Source: Glandiceps talaboti | Taxonomy: Eukaryota > Hemichordata > Enteropneusta > Spengelidae | Reading direction: 5' to 3' | Length of the DNA stretch: 64,000 bases | Assembly (NCBI RefSeq): GCF_964340395.1 | Contig: NC_135549.1 | Span: 6,454,501-6,518,500 of the forward strand | In this document: in pieces, positions 58,001-64,000 of the stretch | Numbering within the stretch: position 1 is the first letter of the stretch | How the letters are laid out: the number at the start of each line of letters is the position of its first letter | Position numbers and translations under genes: made by a program | Notes under the pieces: model-generated | The model's database searches: none | The model's input: the letters and a program-made list of their open reading frames with translations, nothing else | Told to the model about the DNA's origin: nothing

Positions 58001-60659
58001 TTATACTACAGTTTATTCAATTTCCTGACAAGAGCTGTACATTTCCTAGACATGCTTCAACGTGTTTCAATACTTGTAGGAATATTTCACTTTTATTTGA
58101 AACTAAATAAATGGAATGGCCAAAAACTCATAAGATTACAGACTGTACCCCTTTTAGGAACCAATGAATGTATCCAACACAATTTTATGACAGTACATGT
58201 ACACTGTTGAGTAATTATTCTACTATATACGTCATCCACAAAAAAACATAATGTCAGTTTTAAAAATCATATGACAAAGAAAAATCAGTAATTGATATTA
58301 TTTAAGAAACAGATGTCTATTTGATGAACACTTTTAGTGGACACAGTACCTGCATCATTCAATATTCATTTTGACTCTGTGTAGGAGTATATGTACTCGA
58401 GCCTATGAAAGTTGATATGCCTTGTCACCTGTATGTGTCTGAAATGCAAGATTTATTTTGTACAAATGTTAGTTCAATACCTTGCACATCCTGTAGTCTT
58501 ATCCCCAGGATTTTGAGTCTTACAGTTTCCTTTCTCTATACATTTATAATACACAGTGTGTAAGGTAATATGTGTTGTGAATATCAATCAGTTGAAGTCA
58601 ATATCCTGTATTCATATGTACCAGCATGATAGTTTTGAAATGTATACAATAGATGTAGACACAAGTATTAAGCAATGATCTCATCCAATATTCGATATGA
58701 ATTGTACTATGTTTTGTATTCATGAGCATCCTATTTTAGCTCCTGCTTAGTACAAATAGTGCTTGTTTGTTCTCTGCATAACAAGTCTTGACACACTTTT
58801 CTTTAGAAAGTGTCTGTCTTTTGATGATCAGTTCCTCTTTAATTCAGTTTTACATTGAAGATTGCTTTGATGCTTCCTCCTGTCGTCATCATCATCATGG
58901 TATTTTATCTCGGCCCTTTCACTTCTCGTTTTTTTTTATCCTCAGATCATATGCATAGCACAGATGAGTCAGTATCTCCAACAGAAGAGCCAGAGGATTT
59001 TGAACTACGGAAACCGAAACCCCTCCCAAATCCAGTATTATCATCTAAAACACATCAAGAACTACACAGGGAATTGAGAATGAAAAGTAGGGAAGGGAAA
59101 AGGTAGCATATTTAAAGTGACATCTGTGATGAATTGTATGTGTGCATAATAAAGTTTATAAAGAACTACACAGGGAATTGAAAATGAAAAATGGGGAAGG
59201 AGAAAGATACTGTATTTAAAGTGACATCTCTAACACATGCACATTGTTTGCTAAGGACTACATATTTCAAAATGAAAAATAGGGGAGATAAAGGGTGAAT
59301 ATGACATCTATAGATTGCATTGTGTTTGCATTGTAAAATTTACAAGCTCTGCACAGGAAGTAGATAATTAGAAATAGGAAAGGGATAAGATAGTATATTA
59401 GAAATTGGAGCTCTGATACATTAAGCATACATAATCTGATTTTATGATTCACATTTTTGATATTTCATCGTTGAGAATTACAACTAAATATCAAACTGGC
59501 AAGCAGCATAAAGACAAGTGACTTGCTATATTAACATCTTAGATCTATGTTCATTCATTCATTTATGTAGATGAAAAATTAATTTAAAAACTGTAGAATT
59601 ATTATTGTAAAAAGAAAATCTAAGATATTTTGCAAACAGGTATATTACATCCCAAAGACACACATGTAAAACCACAGACAAGTAAATACTTAATACTTGT
59701 CTGTGCATAAACTCGGCTTGTGTCCTTTTACATTGTAACTTTCCTGCTGGGATCATCATACCACACATTAGCCATTTGTCAATCAAACAGAAAGAGGTCA
59801 ATTCCTCCTACACACTGCTAATTCATCAGTTATTGAAGAAAAAGTTATTGTGGGATTTAATTGTAACAAGCCTCTTCTCTTTTACAGGGAAGTTTTTGAC
59901 AAACCAGAATTGAAAAAAGCATTTGAAGCTAGAAGAAACACACAGAAAATGAGAGAAATAGAAGAAGCCAAGAAAAAGAATAGGACCAGCTTGGACATAA
60001 AGTTAATGAAACAACAAGAGAAACTTAAAGAGGTAAATACTTGTAGTGACTGTGTATATGTACTGTTCAATCAAGCAGAATATCCAGTCAAGGTACAGTT
60101 TAGTTTATATTTCCAGTACTAAAGCTCTACAAACTGTCGTGCATTTGAAAAATGTCAATAATTGTTTGTAACACTGGAGTAGATATACAACTGCGGTACC
60201 ATTTTAGCTGCAAGATGCTCCATATGTTCTTATGTGTGTGCGCAACATCTATCTCTAATTGTAACTACAGGAATCTTTTATGATGTAAATCCATGTGTCT
60301 AGACTAAGAGTGTATTGTATAGTTCCTGTACTATCACTGTTAACCAGACAAGGCCATTCCACAATGTATGTCTGTGACCTGGTCTATGACTCACCAGCAA
60401 ATGGCATGGGCACTGTGACCATGGTAACAATTATCCCAAAATCAGTGCTCCAAGTGTTCCACCCAATTTTTGCTTACTTTTCTCTTTGTAATTGCAAGTC
60501 TGTAGTTCATCTTTCATTCATCCGTTTGGATTTTGACAGGAGGAAGACAAAAAGAAACAAGAGACTTCCATTCCGGAGGATGGTGATAAACCAGAATTTA
60601 TGAAAGTGAAACTTCGTCACCGAGCAGATTCTGATGTACAAGATAATGGTGCATCGTGA
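30849..60659 (+). CDS. SH3 - Ser/Pro-rich - FAM107 (DUF1151) protein, inferred multi-exon gene
   Basis: Inferred CDS: join(30849-31031, 31332-31385, 44205-44726, 48511-48574, 50871-50999, 52257-52343, 54382-54459, 56738-56821, 58946-59102, 59888-60032, 60540-60659), 1623 bp or 540 residues, with every phase compatible. Seen in order: SH3 (1-61, with AKFDY, WW41-42, GYVP, Y59); a short basic link (62-79); a Ser/Pro-rich region (80-253) with PPPP and SPKLS repeats; AEHNIHLQALLELQKKV; four acidic cassette segments (~276-400); and a FAM107 domain (~420-526) with NPV-x-S-K-T-H-Q-E-L-H-R-E-L, a charged coiled coil and PEFMKVKL. Known: vertebrate FAM107A/B are ~130-145-residue actin-associated proteins without SH3. 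Inferred: one gene; the alternative is an SH3 gene followed by a separate FAM107 gene with its own promoter. Exons may be missing in the 12.8-kb intron. Confidence 0.65.
31148..31165. repeat. G18 run just inside the first intron
   Basis: Eighteen consecutive G, 60-120 bp after the two candidate donors. It could form a G-quadruplex near the 5' splice site. Confidence 0.9.
31332..31385 (+). CDS. Small basic exon after the SH3 domain
   Basis: After a pyrimidine-rich TTTTATCACAG, 54 bp read PTKERIVGRLIPEEIRQS before GTAAAT. Symmetric phase 0-0. No domain is recognised; the composition and both splice sites support an exon. Confidence 0.65.
34940..35290. repeat. Degenerate tandem repeat with TTTGGGGTTGAAAGTTCAAG
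   Basis: TGGTTTGGGGTTGnAAGTTCAAG recurs at about 34953, 35055 and (weaker) 35220. Each copy is followed by TGTGATnnTGAAAAATAA-like sequence. Confidence 0.7.
35315..35395. repeat. Short hairpin
   Basis: GTCTAGAGTCTGTCTGTGG continuing CTTTG pairs with CAAAGCCATGGATAGATTCT continuing AGAC across a 9-bp loop, with about 20 of 24 positions matched. Confidence 0.65.
36440..37690. repeat. Degenerate ~170-bp satellite-like repeat
   Basis: Words such as GACCTnTAATACAGTGTGCA, TGAATTGCGATGTCAAAGTA, CTCCATACATTGTTTGAATA and AAATTAACnTGnAACATT recur about every 160-190 bp. Copies are clearest at 37020-37330 and fade outwards. Confidence 0.75.
38600..39320. repeat. ~50-bp minisatellite (AGCCCAGAGACTTGGCTATCTGA)
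   Basis: About 14 units alternate between ~47 and ~51 bp: TATAGCCCAGAGACTTGGCT, ATCTGACTTGACATACTGGC, TTGACAG. A sub-variant has ACTTATGACATA. A six-unit block repeats with the same variant order, indicating higher-order copying. An inverted short copy (AGCCAAGTCTCTAG) lies at about 39362, and related copies lie near 48030 and 48238. Confidence 0.95.
39975..40173. mobile_element. Foldback MITE, family B copy 1
   Basis: The left end TAGCCTACCTGTAGTCATGA and AGGACTAATGCTAC match the inverse of the right end GCATTAGTCCTTCAAGACTG and CATGTAGGTTA. The interior contains CAGCTATCCTAACTGCCATTT. Non-coding, about 200 bp. Confidence 0.85.
40175..40370. repeat. ~80-bp tandem repeat
   Basis: GACTTGTAACCACCATGCTAACT and GTGTATTnTTnnAATnTCAT recur three times, at about 40180, 40250 and 40325. 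Confidence 0.8.
40635..40870. repeat. Two-copy 164-bp direct repeat
   Basis: TCAAAGGGGAAGTCCCAT starts at 40640 and 40804. Both copies are followed by GTAAAnnCAGAC and GTCCAGnTTGAGAT. Confidence 0.75.
42070..42325. mobile_element. Foldback MITE, family B copy 2
   Basis: Ends: CTACCTGTAGACTTGAAGGA on the left against the inverse of GTCCTTCAAGACTACAGGTAG on the right. It shares CAGCTATCCTAACTGC with the copy at 39975-40173. The second arm also contains the inverse, GTTAGCATAGCTG. Confidence 0.85.
42545..42635. repeat. Short dispersed hairpin, related to 9300-9395 and 62690-62755
   Basis: TCTAGTGCTATCCATGGTAT pairs with the inverse of GCCATGCATAGCACTAGA. The loop region CATCTCATCACCCATAAAGA and GGTCTTGAGATT has counterparts at the two other places. 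Confidence 0.6.
44205..44726 (+). CDS. Ser/Pro-rich exon of the SH3-FAM107 gene
   Basis: After a strong pyrimidine tract (44170-44200) and GTCAAG, 174 codons stay open to GAG/GTATGT (phase 0-0). An alternative acceptor 15 bp on (TAAAG at 44219) is also in frame. The exon encodes SLKSPPPPVSPRPPRHLLKP, many SSSPK and SP sites, and a hexad run: SPRLTH, SPKLSR, SPKLST, SPKLSE, SSKLSG. The Pro-rich start is a possible SH3 ligand and the SP sites are potential proline-directed kinase targets; both are inference. Predicted disordered. Third-codon-position variation among the SPKLS hexads suggests coding selection. Confidence 0.8.
45452..45486. repeat. C16 run and (CA)n
   Basis: Sixteen C followed by about nine CA units. 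Confidence 0.95.
47177..47188 (+). promoter_or_regulatory. CTCF-like core motif
   Basis: CCACTAGAGGGC matches the CTCF core CCASYAGRKGGC at every position. Its orientation is opposite to the cluster at 20169-20302. Binding is not demonstrated. Confidence 0.4.
48511..48574 (+). CDS. Short exon leading into the cassette bank
   Basis: CTTTTTGCAG / 64 bp / GTATGT. It encodes AEHNIHLQALLELQKKVKPIP plus one base, turning phase 0 into phase 1. A short leucine-rich amphipathic helix is likely (LQALLELQKKV). The phase change is what lets all four following 1-1 cassettes be included or skipped freely. Confidence 0.7.
48841..49190. mobile_element. TTAA-flanked MITE, family A copy 2
   Basis: 350 bp; TTAA-AATGGCCATATGGATGAG on the left and ATATGGCCACT-TTAA on the right. 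It shares CATAAAACAACTTTACCGTG, AAATGTTTGTTATTGTA and a mirrored right half with the copy at 13823-14196. Confidence 0.85.
49513..49722. mobile_element. Foldback element, family D short copy
   Basis: The left end TTGATTAAAATCTGATGTAG and GAATA is the inverse of the right end TATTCCTTCATCAGATTTTA. The inner TTATTTTACCT is mirrored as AGGTAAATAA. The terminal words match the ends of the larger foldback at 62204-62679. Confidence 0.75.
50871..50999 (+). CDS. Cassette exon A (phase 1-1, acidic, ends PYHHK)
   Basis: TTTGTAG / 129 bp / GTAAGT. With G from the previous exon it reads DNVVHKALVAADKKSILMPS, then SLKKKGDDVDDGRDDDGIPYHHK and T. It is the longest of the four (43 codons): a basic stretch, then an Asp-rich run, then the shared terminal motif. 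Confidence 0.75.
52257..52343 (+). CDS. Cassette exon B (phase 1-1, acidic, ends PYHHQ)
   Basis: TTTTCCCCCCTAG / 87 bp / GTAAGT. It reads (C/G)NASMEFDEEYEFDTSVTEEDP then VMPYHHQ. The first residue is Cys if joined to exon A (T+GC) and Gly if A is skipped (G+GC). 29 codons. Confidence 0.78.
53070..53118. repeat. (CA)n microsatellite
   Basis: CA repeats with TACA and CGCA interruptions. Confidence 0.9.
54382..54459 (+). CDS. Cassette exon C (phase 1-1, poly-Asp, ends PFHLK)
   Basis: TTTTCATCAG / 78 bp / GTAAGT. It reads (C/G)IADNVGNNNE, nine Asp, then LPFHLK. The Asp run is a pure GAT microsatellite inside the exon, so its length may vary between individuals. 26 codons. A second acceptor-like GCAG 9 bp downstream keeps frame. 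Confidence 0.72.
55524..55751. mobile_element. Foldback element, family C copy 2
   Basis: The ends TAGCCCTGTCTCCACCTGAA and GTGGGGATAGGGCTA are inverted copies. The interior is full of paired GAATCGATTC, GGAACCGATT and GAACCAATTC words, so it folds extensively. It is related to 15717-15906. Confidence 0.8.
56738..56821 (+). CDS. Cassette exon D (phase 1-1, Pro/acidic, ends PFHHK)
   Basis: TCTATAG / 84 bp / GTAAGT. It reads (F/V)PPPEDAPPTPDYPLDEFCN then DMTPFHHK and T. 28 codons; Pro-rich then acidic, then the shared terminal motif. Joined to the FAM107 exon it gives ...HHKYHMHSTDE. Confidence 0.78.
58946..59102 (+). CDS. FAM107 (DUF1151) exon 1 of 3
   Basis: TTTTTATCCTCAG / 157 bp / GTAGCA, phase 1 to 2. 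After HMHSTDESVSPTEEPEDFEL it reads RKPKPLPNPVLSSKTHQELH and RELRMKSREGKR. This is the conserved N-terminal half of FAM107A/B, where the remembered vertebrate pattern is KxLxNPVxxSRxHQxLHRELxM. The end of this exon is the template of the decayed repeats at 59057-59390. Confidence 0.88.
59057..59390 (+). repeat. Tandem copies of the FAM107 exon end plus donor region
   Basis: The exon's last 46 bp, from AAGAACTACACAGGGAATTG (59057), reappear at 59161 (nearly intact), 59253 (decayed) and 59344 (more decayed). Spacings are 104, 92 and 91 bp. The intronic words TAAAGTGACATCT and GTGTTTGC recur too, so the unit is exon end plus intron start. In copy 2 the donor has become GATACT; copy 3 keeps a GTGAAT. 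Confidence 0.85.
59888..60032 (+). CDS. FAM107 exon 2 of 3 (charged coiled coil)
   Basis: CTTTTACAG / 145 bp / GTAAAT, phase 2 to 0. It reads (R)EVFDKPELKKAFEARRNTQK then MREIEEAKKKNRTSLDIKLM and KQQEKLKE. The KPEL start and the LxIxLxKxQxKL heptads match the FAM107 coiled-coil core. Confidence 0.9.
60540..60659 (+). CDS. FAM107 exon 3 of 3 and stop
   Basis: TTTTGACAG / EEDKKKQETSIPEDGDKPEF then MKVKLRHRADSDVQDNGAS and TGA (60657-60659). PEFMKVKLR corresponds to the PEFVKVKxNLR ending conserved in vertebrate FAM107. The Ser/Asp tail beyond is not conserved as far as I can recall. Confidence 0.88.
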   Translation, partial: EEDKKKQETSIPEDGDKPEFMKVKLRHRADSDVQDNGAS

Positions 60660-62203
60660 CCTCAGCTGTGATGTATTTGTCAGTATTTGTCAAAACCAAA
60701 CCTGTGGCATCAATGTGTATTGTTCACCTTGCATAATATTATGTTAATTTCAAGTTATAAAAACAACTTTTTTTTTTATTTTGGTAAAATTTACAGTGGA
60801 AGATATGATTACTGGAGTATTATGATGTCGTTTCCATGACATATTATGGGTTCTTATTTCACTCAGTCATTTTTTTTCAACCAAACTTGTATGTTTATAT
60901 TAAAGTATGTACATGTACTAGTATTATCTAATTGTCAACACAGCACATGATTAGTTCTCAGCTGTACTGTTCCGATGTTCAACACATGGGGGCGCTCTTA
61001 CGACAGCATCATAACTTGAAACAGACTGCTGCCCTCAACCGTTTCAATGGCAGGTAACCTGGGTGCTTGCGAATGGTTGCATGGCTGGTTTGGGATGACA
61101 TATTGACCTATCCTCAAATAGATTTGTTTGGACAAAAAACTGTACAAGTCACAAATGAGGATGACAAGAAATGAATGAGAATCAATATTGTGTAAATGAT
61201 AGATTTATCGTTTGTCAATATGTGTCTGTATGTATATTTAGTGATTCATTCATGATCAAATGACACTCCTTCCCTTCCAAAATAACCTGTTGTAAAACCA
61301 AATGTATCATGTAATCCCAACCGTGTGGAATGTGAAATGGTTTCCAAATCAGTTACAATGATCAGGGAGCTACAGTTTACAAAATGATGCCAATTTTCTT
61401 CACACAAGAGTGTATGTGTCTGTATTAGGTGTACATAATGTGATGATGTGTCCAAAGCAGAAACTAAAAAAATATAAAAGTTGTTCAATTGCTCCTTGAT
61501 AATCACAACTTAGTGTTCTCTCCAGACAAATTGAGGAATAGTACTCTCCTTTTAGATTTTAAAGGAACAAAATAATTTACAAAATATAAATATCATTCCA
61601 AAAATAAGTCACTTTCTCAAGAAATTCCAAGAGAACACGAAGAAATAATGAACAGCATCATTTAACGGCTTTTTGAAGTCGGAGGGAAAATTTGATTAGA
61701 GTTAGTGTTACCTAGCAAATAGAATTATTATGCTTTTAAAAAAAATGCAAAATTCATATCATGTGATTTGTTAGTTATTTAGTTTGCACATAACAAAATA
61801 GAAGACAGTTTCCAGACGTTTACAGGTACATACATCTTGTCATGACCCTGTGAGAATTTAGGATACTAACGTCAAATTTATATTTTTGTTATTCACATAT
61901 TTGGAACACACACATTTGGTAGCTCTAGTAAGACTTTCAAAATTACAGAAATGTACTGCATCTTACACATATGGTATTTCATACTTTGCATCAAATGGTA
62001 GACCAGTCTAATTACAGAAATGGATCGTGCTATCTTTCACAATGCTGTTTGGTTAATTCGTTGTCAAGAGGCAGCTAAGCCTAGTCTATTGGTAAAAGTA
62101 TACTCCATCTTTTACATATGACTTGTTTTGAGTAGCTATTTCATCAAGAGATAGGCCTAACCCAATGAGGCCAGTCATAGTTTTCCTAGTCGAGATGTTA
62201 CAC
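60660..62203. other. 3' flank of the FAM107 gene
   Basis: AT-rich, with no coding sequence recognised. It probably contains the 3' UTR; no canonical AATAAA close to the stop was identified with confidence. Confidence 0.5.
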
Positions 62204-62679
62204 CAATCTGATTAAAATCCGGTGTAGTGTACACGACATGATTTCTTTTTGGCTGTTATGTTTATTGTCGTTTGTTCTTTTGTGAGCGCCCATTACATAC
62301 ATCTGACACAATACCATATGTTTTCCCGAACCCAATCTCATACTTACGAGTAGCCAACCAGAATTCGTCTTACAATATAACACTCAATATTCAAAGTTGA
62401 AAGAAAGAGAACCACCAAACAATAACAATAACATTGTTGTCTGCACTCTGTGCTCATTTTGAACACATCACACTGAAGTACTTTACCCGTATGTTTCGGC
62501 ACATTACACGTTCTCATCCATTGAGTGAATTCACTTGGTGCTCGCATGTGGCCTGGGAAAACCTATGGTATTGTGTCAGATGTATGTAAAAAGCACTCAC
62601 AAAAGAACAAACAACAGTAAACATAACAGCCAAAAAGAAATCGTGTCGTGTTAAAACTACATCAGATTTCAATCAGATT
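62204..62679. mobile_element. Long foldback element, family D
   Basis: Arms of about 140 bp (62204-62345 and 62535-62679) flank a ~190-bp unique centre. Paired words include GGCTGTTATGTTTATTGTCG, TTTGTTCTTTTGTGAGCGC and ATACATCTGACACAATACCA. The outer end AATCTGATTAAAATCCGGTG resembles that of the shorter element at 49513-49722. No transposase frame; open frames inside are short. Confidence 0.88.
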
Positions 62680-62689
62680 AGATGTTACA

Positions 62690-63619
62690 CATGGTATCAA
62701 GTCACCTCTCTTGAGGTTCAGTGCATGCATAGTGCTATACTATAGTTTTCCAAACAGACTTTTTTTCTATGATTCATAAAATTTGTAAGACATGGAGAGT
62801 CGTGTGTCACTGTCATACTGTTGTATACAGCAATATAGGTGGGCGCCCAAAATGGAATATATCTACAATTGCTAATTCCCATTATCCCTCTACAAGGCAG
62901 TGCATAAGTTGTAATTTCTTTATTTTAATGTTAATAACCACAATAAAATACTTACCCAAGGAAAATTTACTACTGTATGTCAAGTGAATTTTTGATTTGA
63001 TGACCATGTTGATGATCCATGTTGTTTTGCCTCATTGCCTGTTTTAATAAAATATCTCAAAACAGTTTAGTAGGTAAACTTAGGACGCAAGAGTCTAATG
63101 TGATCATGGTATAGTTGCAAAAATGTTACTGTAATATCACCAGGTAATTTAATACTGTACTGTAGACAATGCTTTTACCAACAAGGTAATAATTATTAGT
63201 GCCAGTTATTTTTAATATGTAACAGTAGGAGCAGCTTGTAGATTCTTGTTGTCATTTATCAAGTTTTTTTTAATCACTATTACAATATTTGTTTTAATTG
63301 CTTGACTTGTTTGTAACACTGATACTAAGCTTATACTTCATTGCACAGTAGCAAAATATTGATGCCCAGCTTTGAACTTTTCAAACTTGAAGGCTTTAGA
63401 TTCCTGTTGGAGCTGTGGGTAAATATATGTAAAAATGATAGATGTGATGATTATTATGTAAGGTTGAGTGAAGACTTCCATAAAACAATGCTTCCAAAGT
63501 AAGATTGCCATTGTCTTTCCATGTACAGTGAATGTAAGAGGTTCTTTTCATGAATTGCATAGTATGTTGTCTGTTTCATATACTACTTGTATACGGGATG
63601 TTATTGTGGTCAAGTATTA
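62690..63619. other. Gene-free sequence right of the foldback
   Basis: Nothing coding was seen. It contains a fragment of the short dispersed hairpin (62690-62755) and AT-rich DNA. Confidence 0.5.
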
Positions 63620-63828
63620 ACACACACCACAACCACACACACCACAACCACACACACACGCACACGCACACACACACACACACACACGCAAGCACACACA
63701 CACGCACGCACACACACACACACACACACACATGTACACATACATGACATGTATGTACATACAATACACAAACACTTGCCTGCATGCATGCAGACATGAT
63801 GTATACAGATGCACATGAATGCATGCAT

Positions 63829-63863
<35 letters not shown>

Positions 63864-64000
63864 TACATACATACATACACACATACACACACACACATAC
63901 ATACATACATACATACATACATACACACATACATACACACATACATACATACATACATACATACATACACACATACACACACATACATACATACATACAT
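63620..64000. repeat. (CA)n and (CATA)n microsatellite tract reaching the window edge
   Basis: CA-rich 63620-63745, a short unique gap with TGCATGCATG words (63745-63828), then CA and CATA repeats to the end. Long open frames on both strands (Tyr-Val-Cys or Thr-His runs) are artefacts of the repeat. Confidence 0.97.

Noticed and set aside
58855-58945. Hydrophobic N-terminal extension in frame with the FAM107 exon, suggesting a signal anchor
   Set aside because: The hydrophobic codons are the polypyrimidine tract of the intron before the CTCAG acceptor; phase-consistent upstream exons explain the exon better.
63550-64000. Open frames rich in Tyr-Val-Cys-Met or Thr-His
   Set aside because: Products of the CA and CATA microsatellites.

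Overview
The window is eukaryotic nuclear DNA from an animal. It is AT-rich, has long GT-AG introns, many small foldback elements, minisatellites and microsatellites, and no bacterial operon structure. The protein-coding exons are strongly animal-like (RBM15/spenito, p38-activated MAPKAPK2/3, FAM107/DUF1151). Frequent TACATGTA-type motifs, CTCF-like sites and the vertebrate-like kinase sequence suggest a marine invertebrate such as a hemichordate, cephalochordate or lophotrochozoan. The species cannot be fixed from the sequence alone.

Layout. (1) 1-499, minus strand: the N-terminal part of an RBM15/spenito-type RNA-binding protein, running off the left edge. (2) 0.5-5.5 kb: intergenic, with two foldback elements and degenerate repeats. 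(3) 5558-21115, plus strand: a complete eight-exon MAPKAPK2/3 gene of 351 residues; all three proline-directed p38 sites sit at a constant offset of 43 from human MK2 numbering. (4) 21.1-28.6 kb: 3'-flank and repeats, no convincing gene. (5) 28675-30440, minus strand: a candidate two-exon gene for a 30-residue membrane peptide, divergent from the next gene. (6) 30849-60659, plus strand: a phase-consistent chain of exons encoding an SH3 domain, a Ser/Pro-rich region, four phase 1-1 cassette exons that all end in a P-[YF]-H-x-[KQ] motif, and a FAM107 (DUF1151) C-terminus, about 540 residues. Treating these as one gene is an inference from strand, order and splice phase. (7) 60.7-64 kb: 3'-flank, a long foldback element, then CA/CATA microsatellites to the right edge.

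The most unusual observations are these. In both plus-strand genes the 3' end of an exon together with its 5' splice site has been tandemly copied into the following intron: four 78-bp copies plus one decayed copy of the MK2 activation-segment exon end, and three decayed copies of a FAM107 exon end. The SH3-FAM107 gene also carries a bank of symmetric acidic cassette exons with a shared terminal motif. Together these suggest a local habit of duplicating exon-end/donor units, which could be a source of decoy splice sites or of new cassette exons.

All exon boundaries were read by eye from splice consensus, reading frame and remembered protein families. No alignment or transcript data were available.
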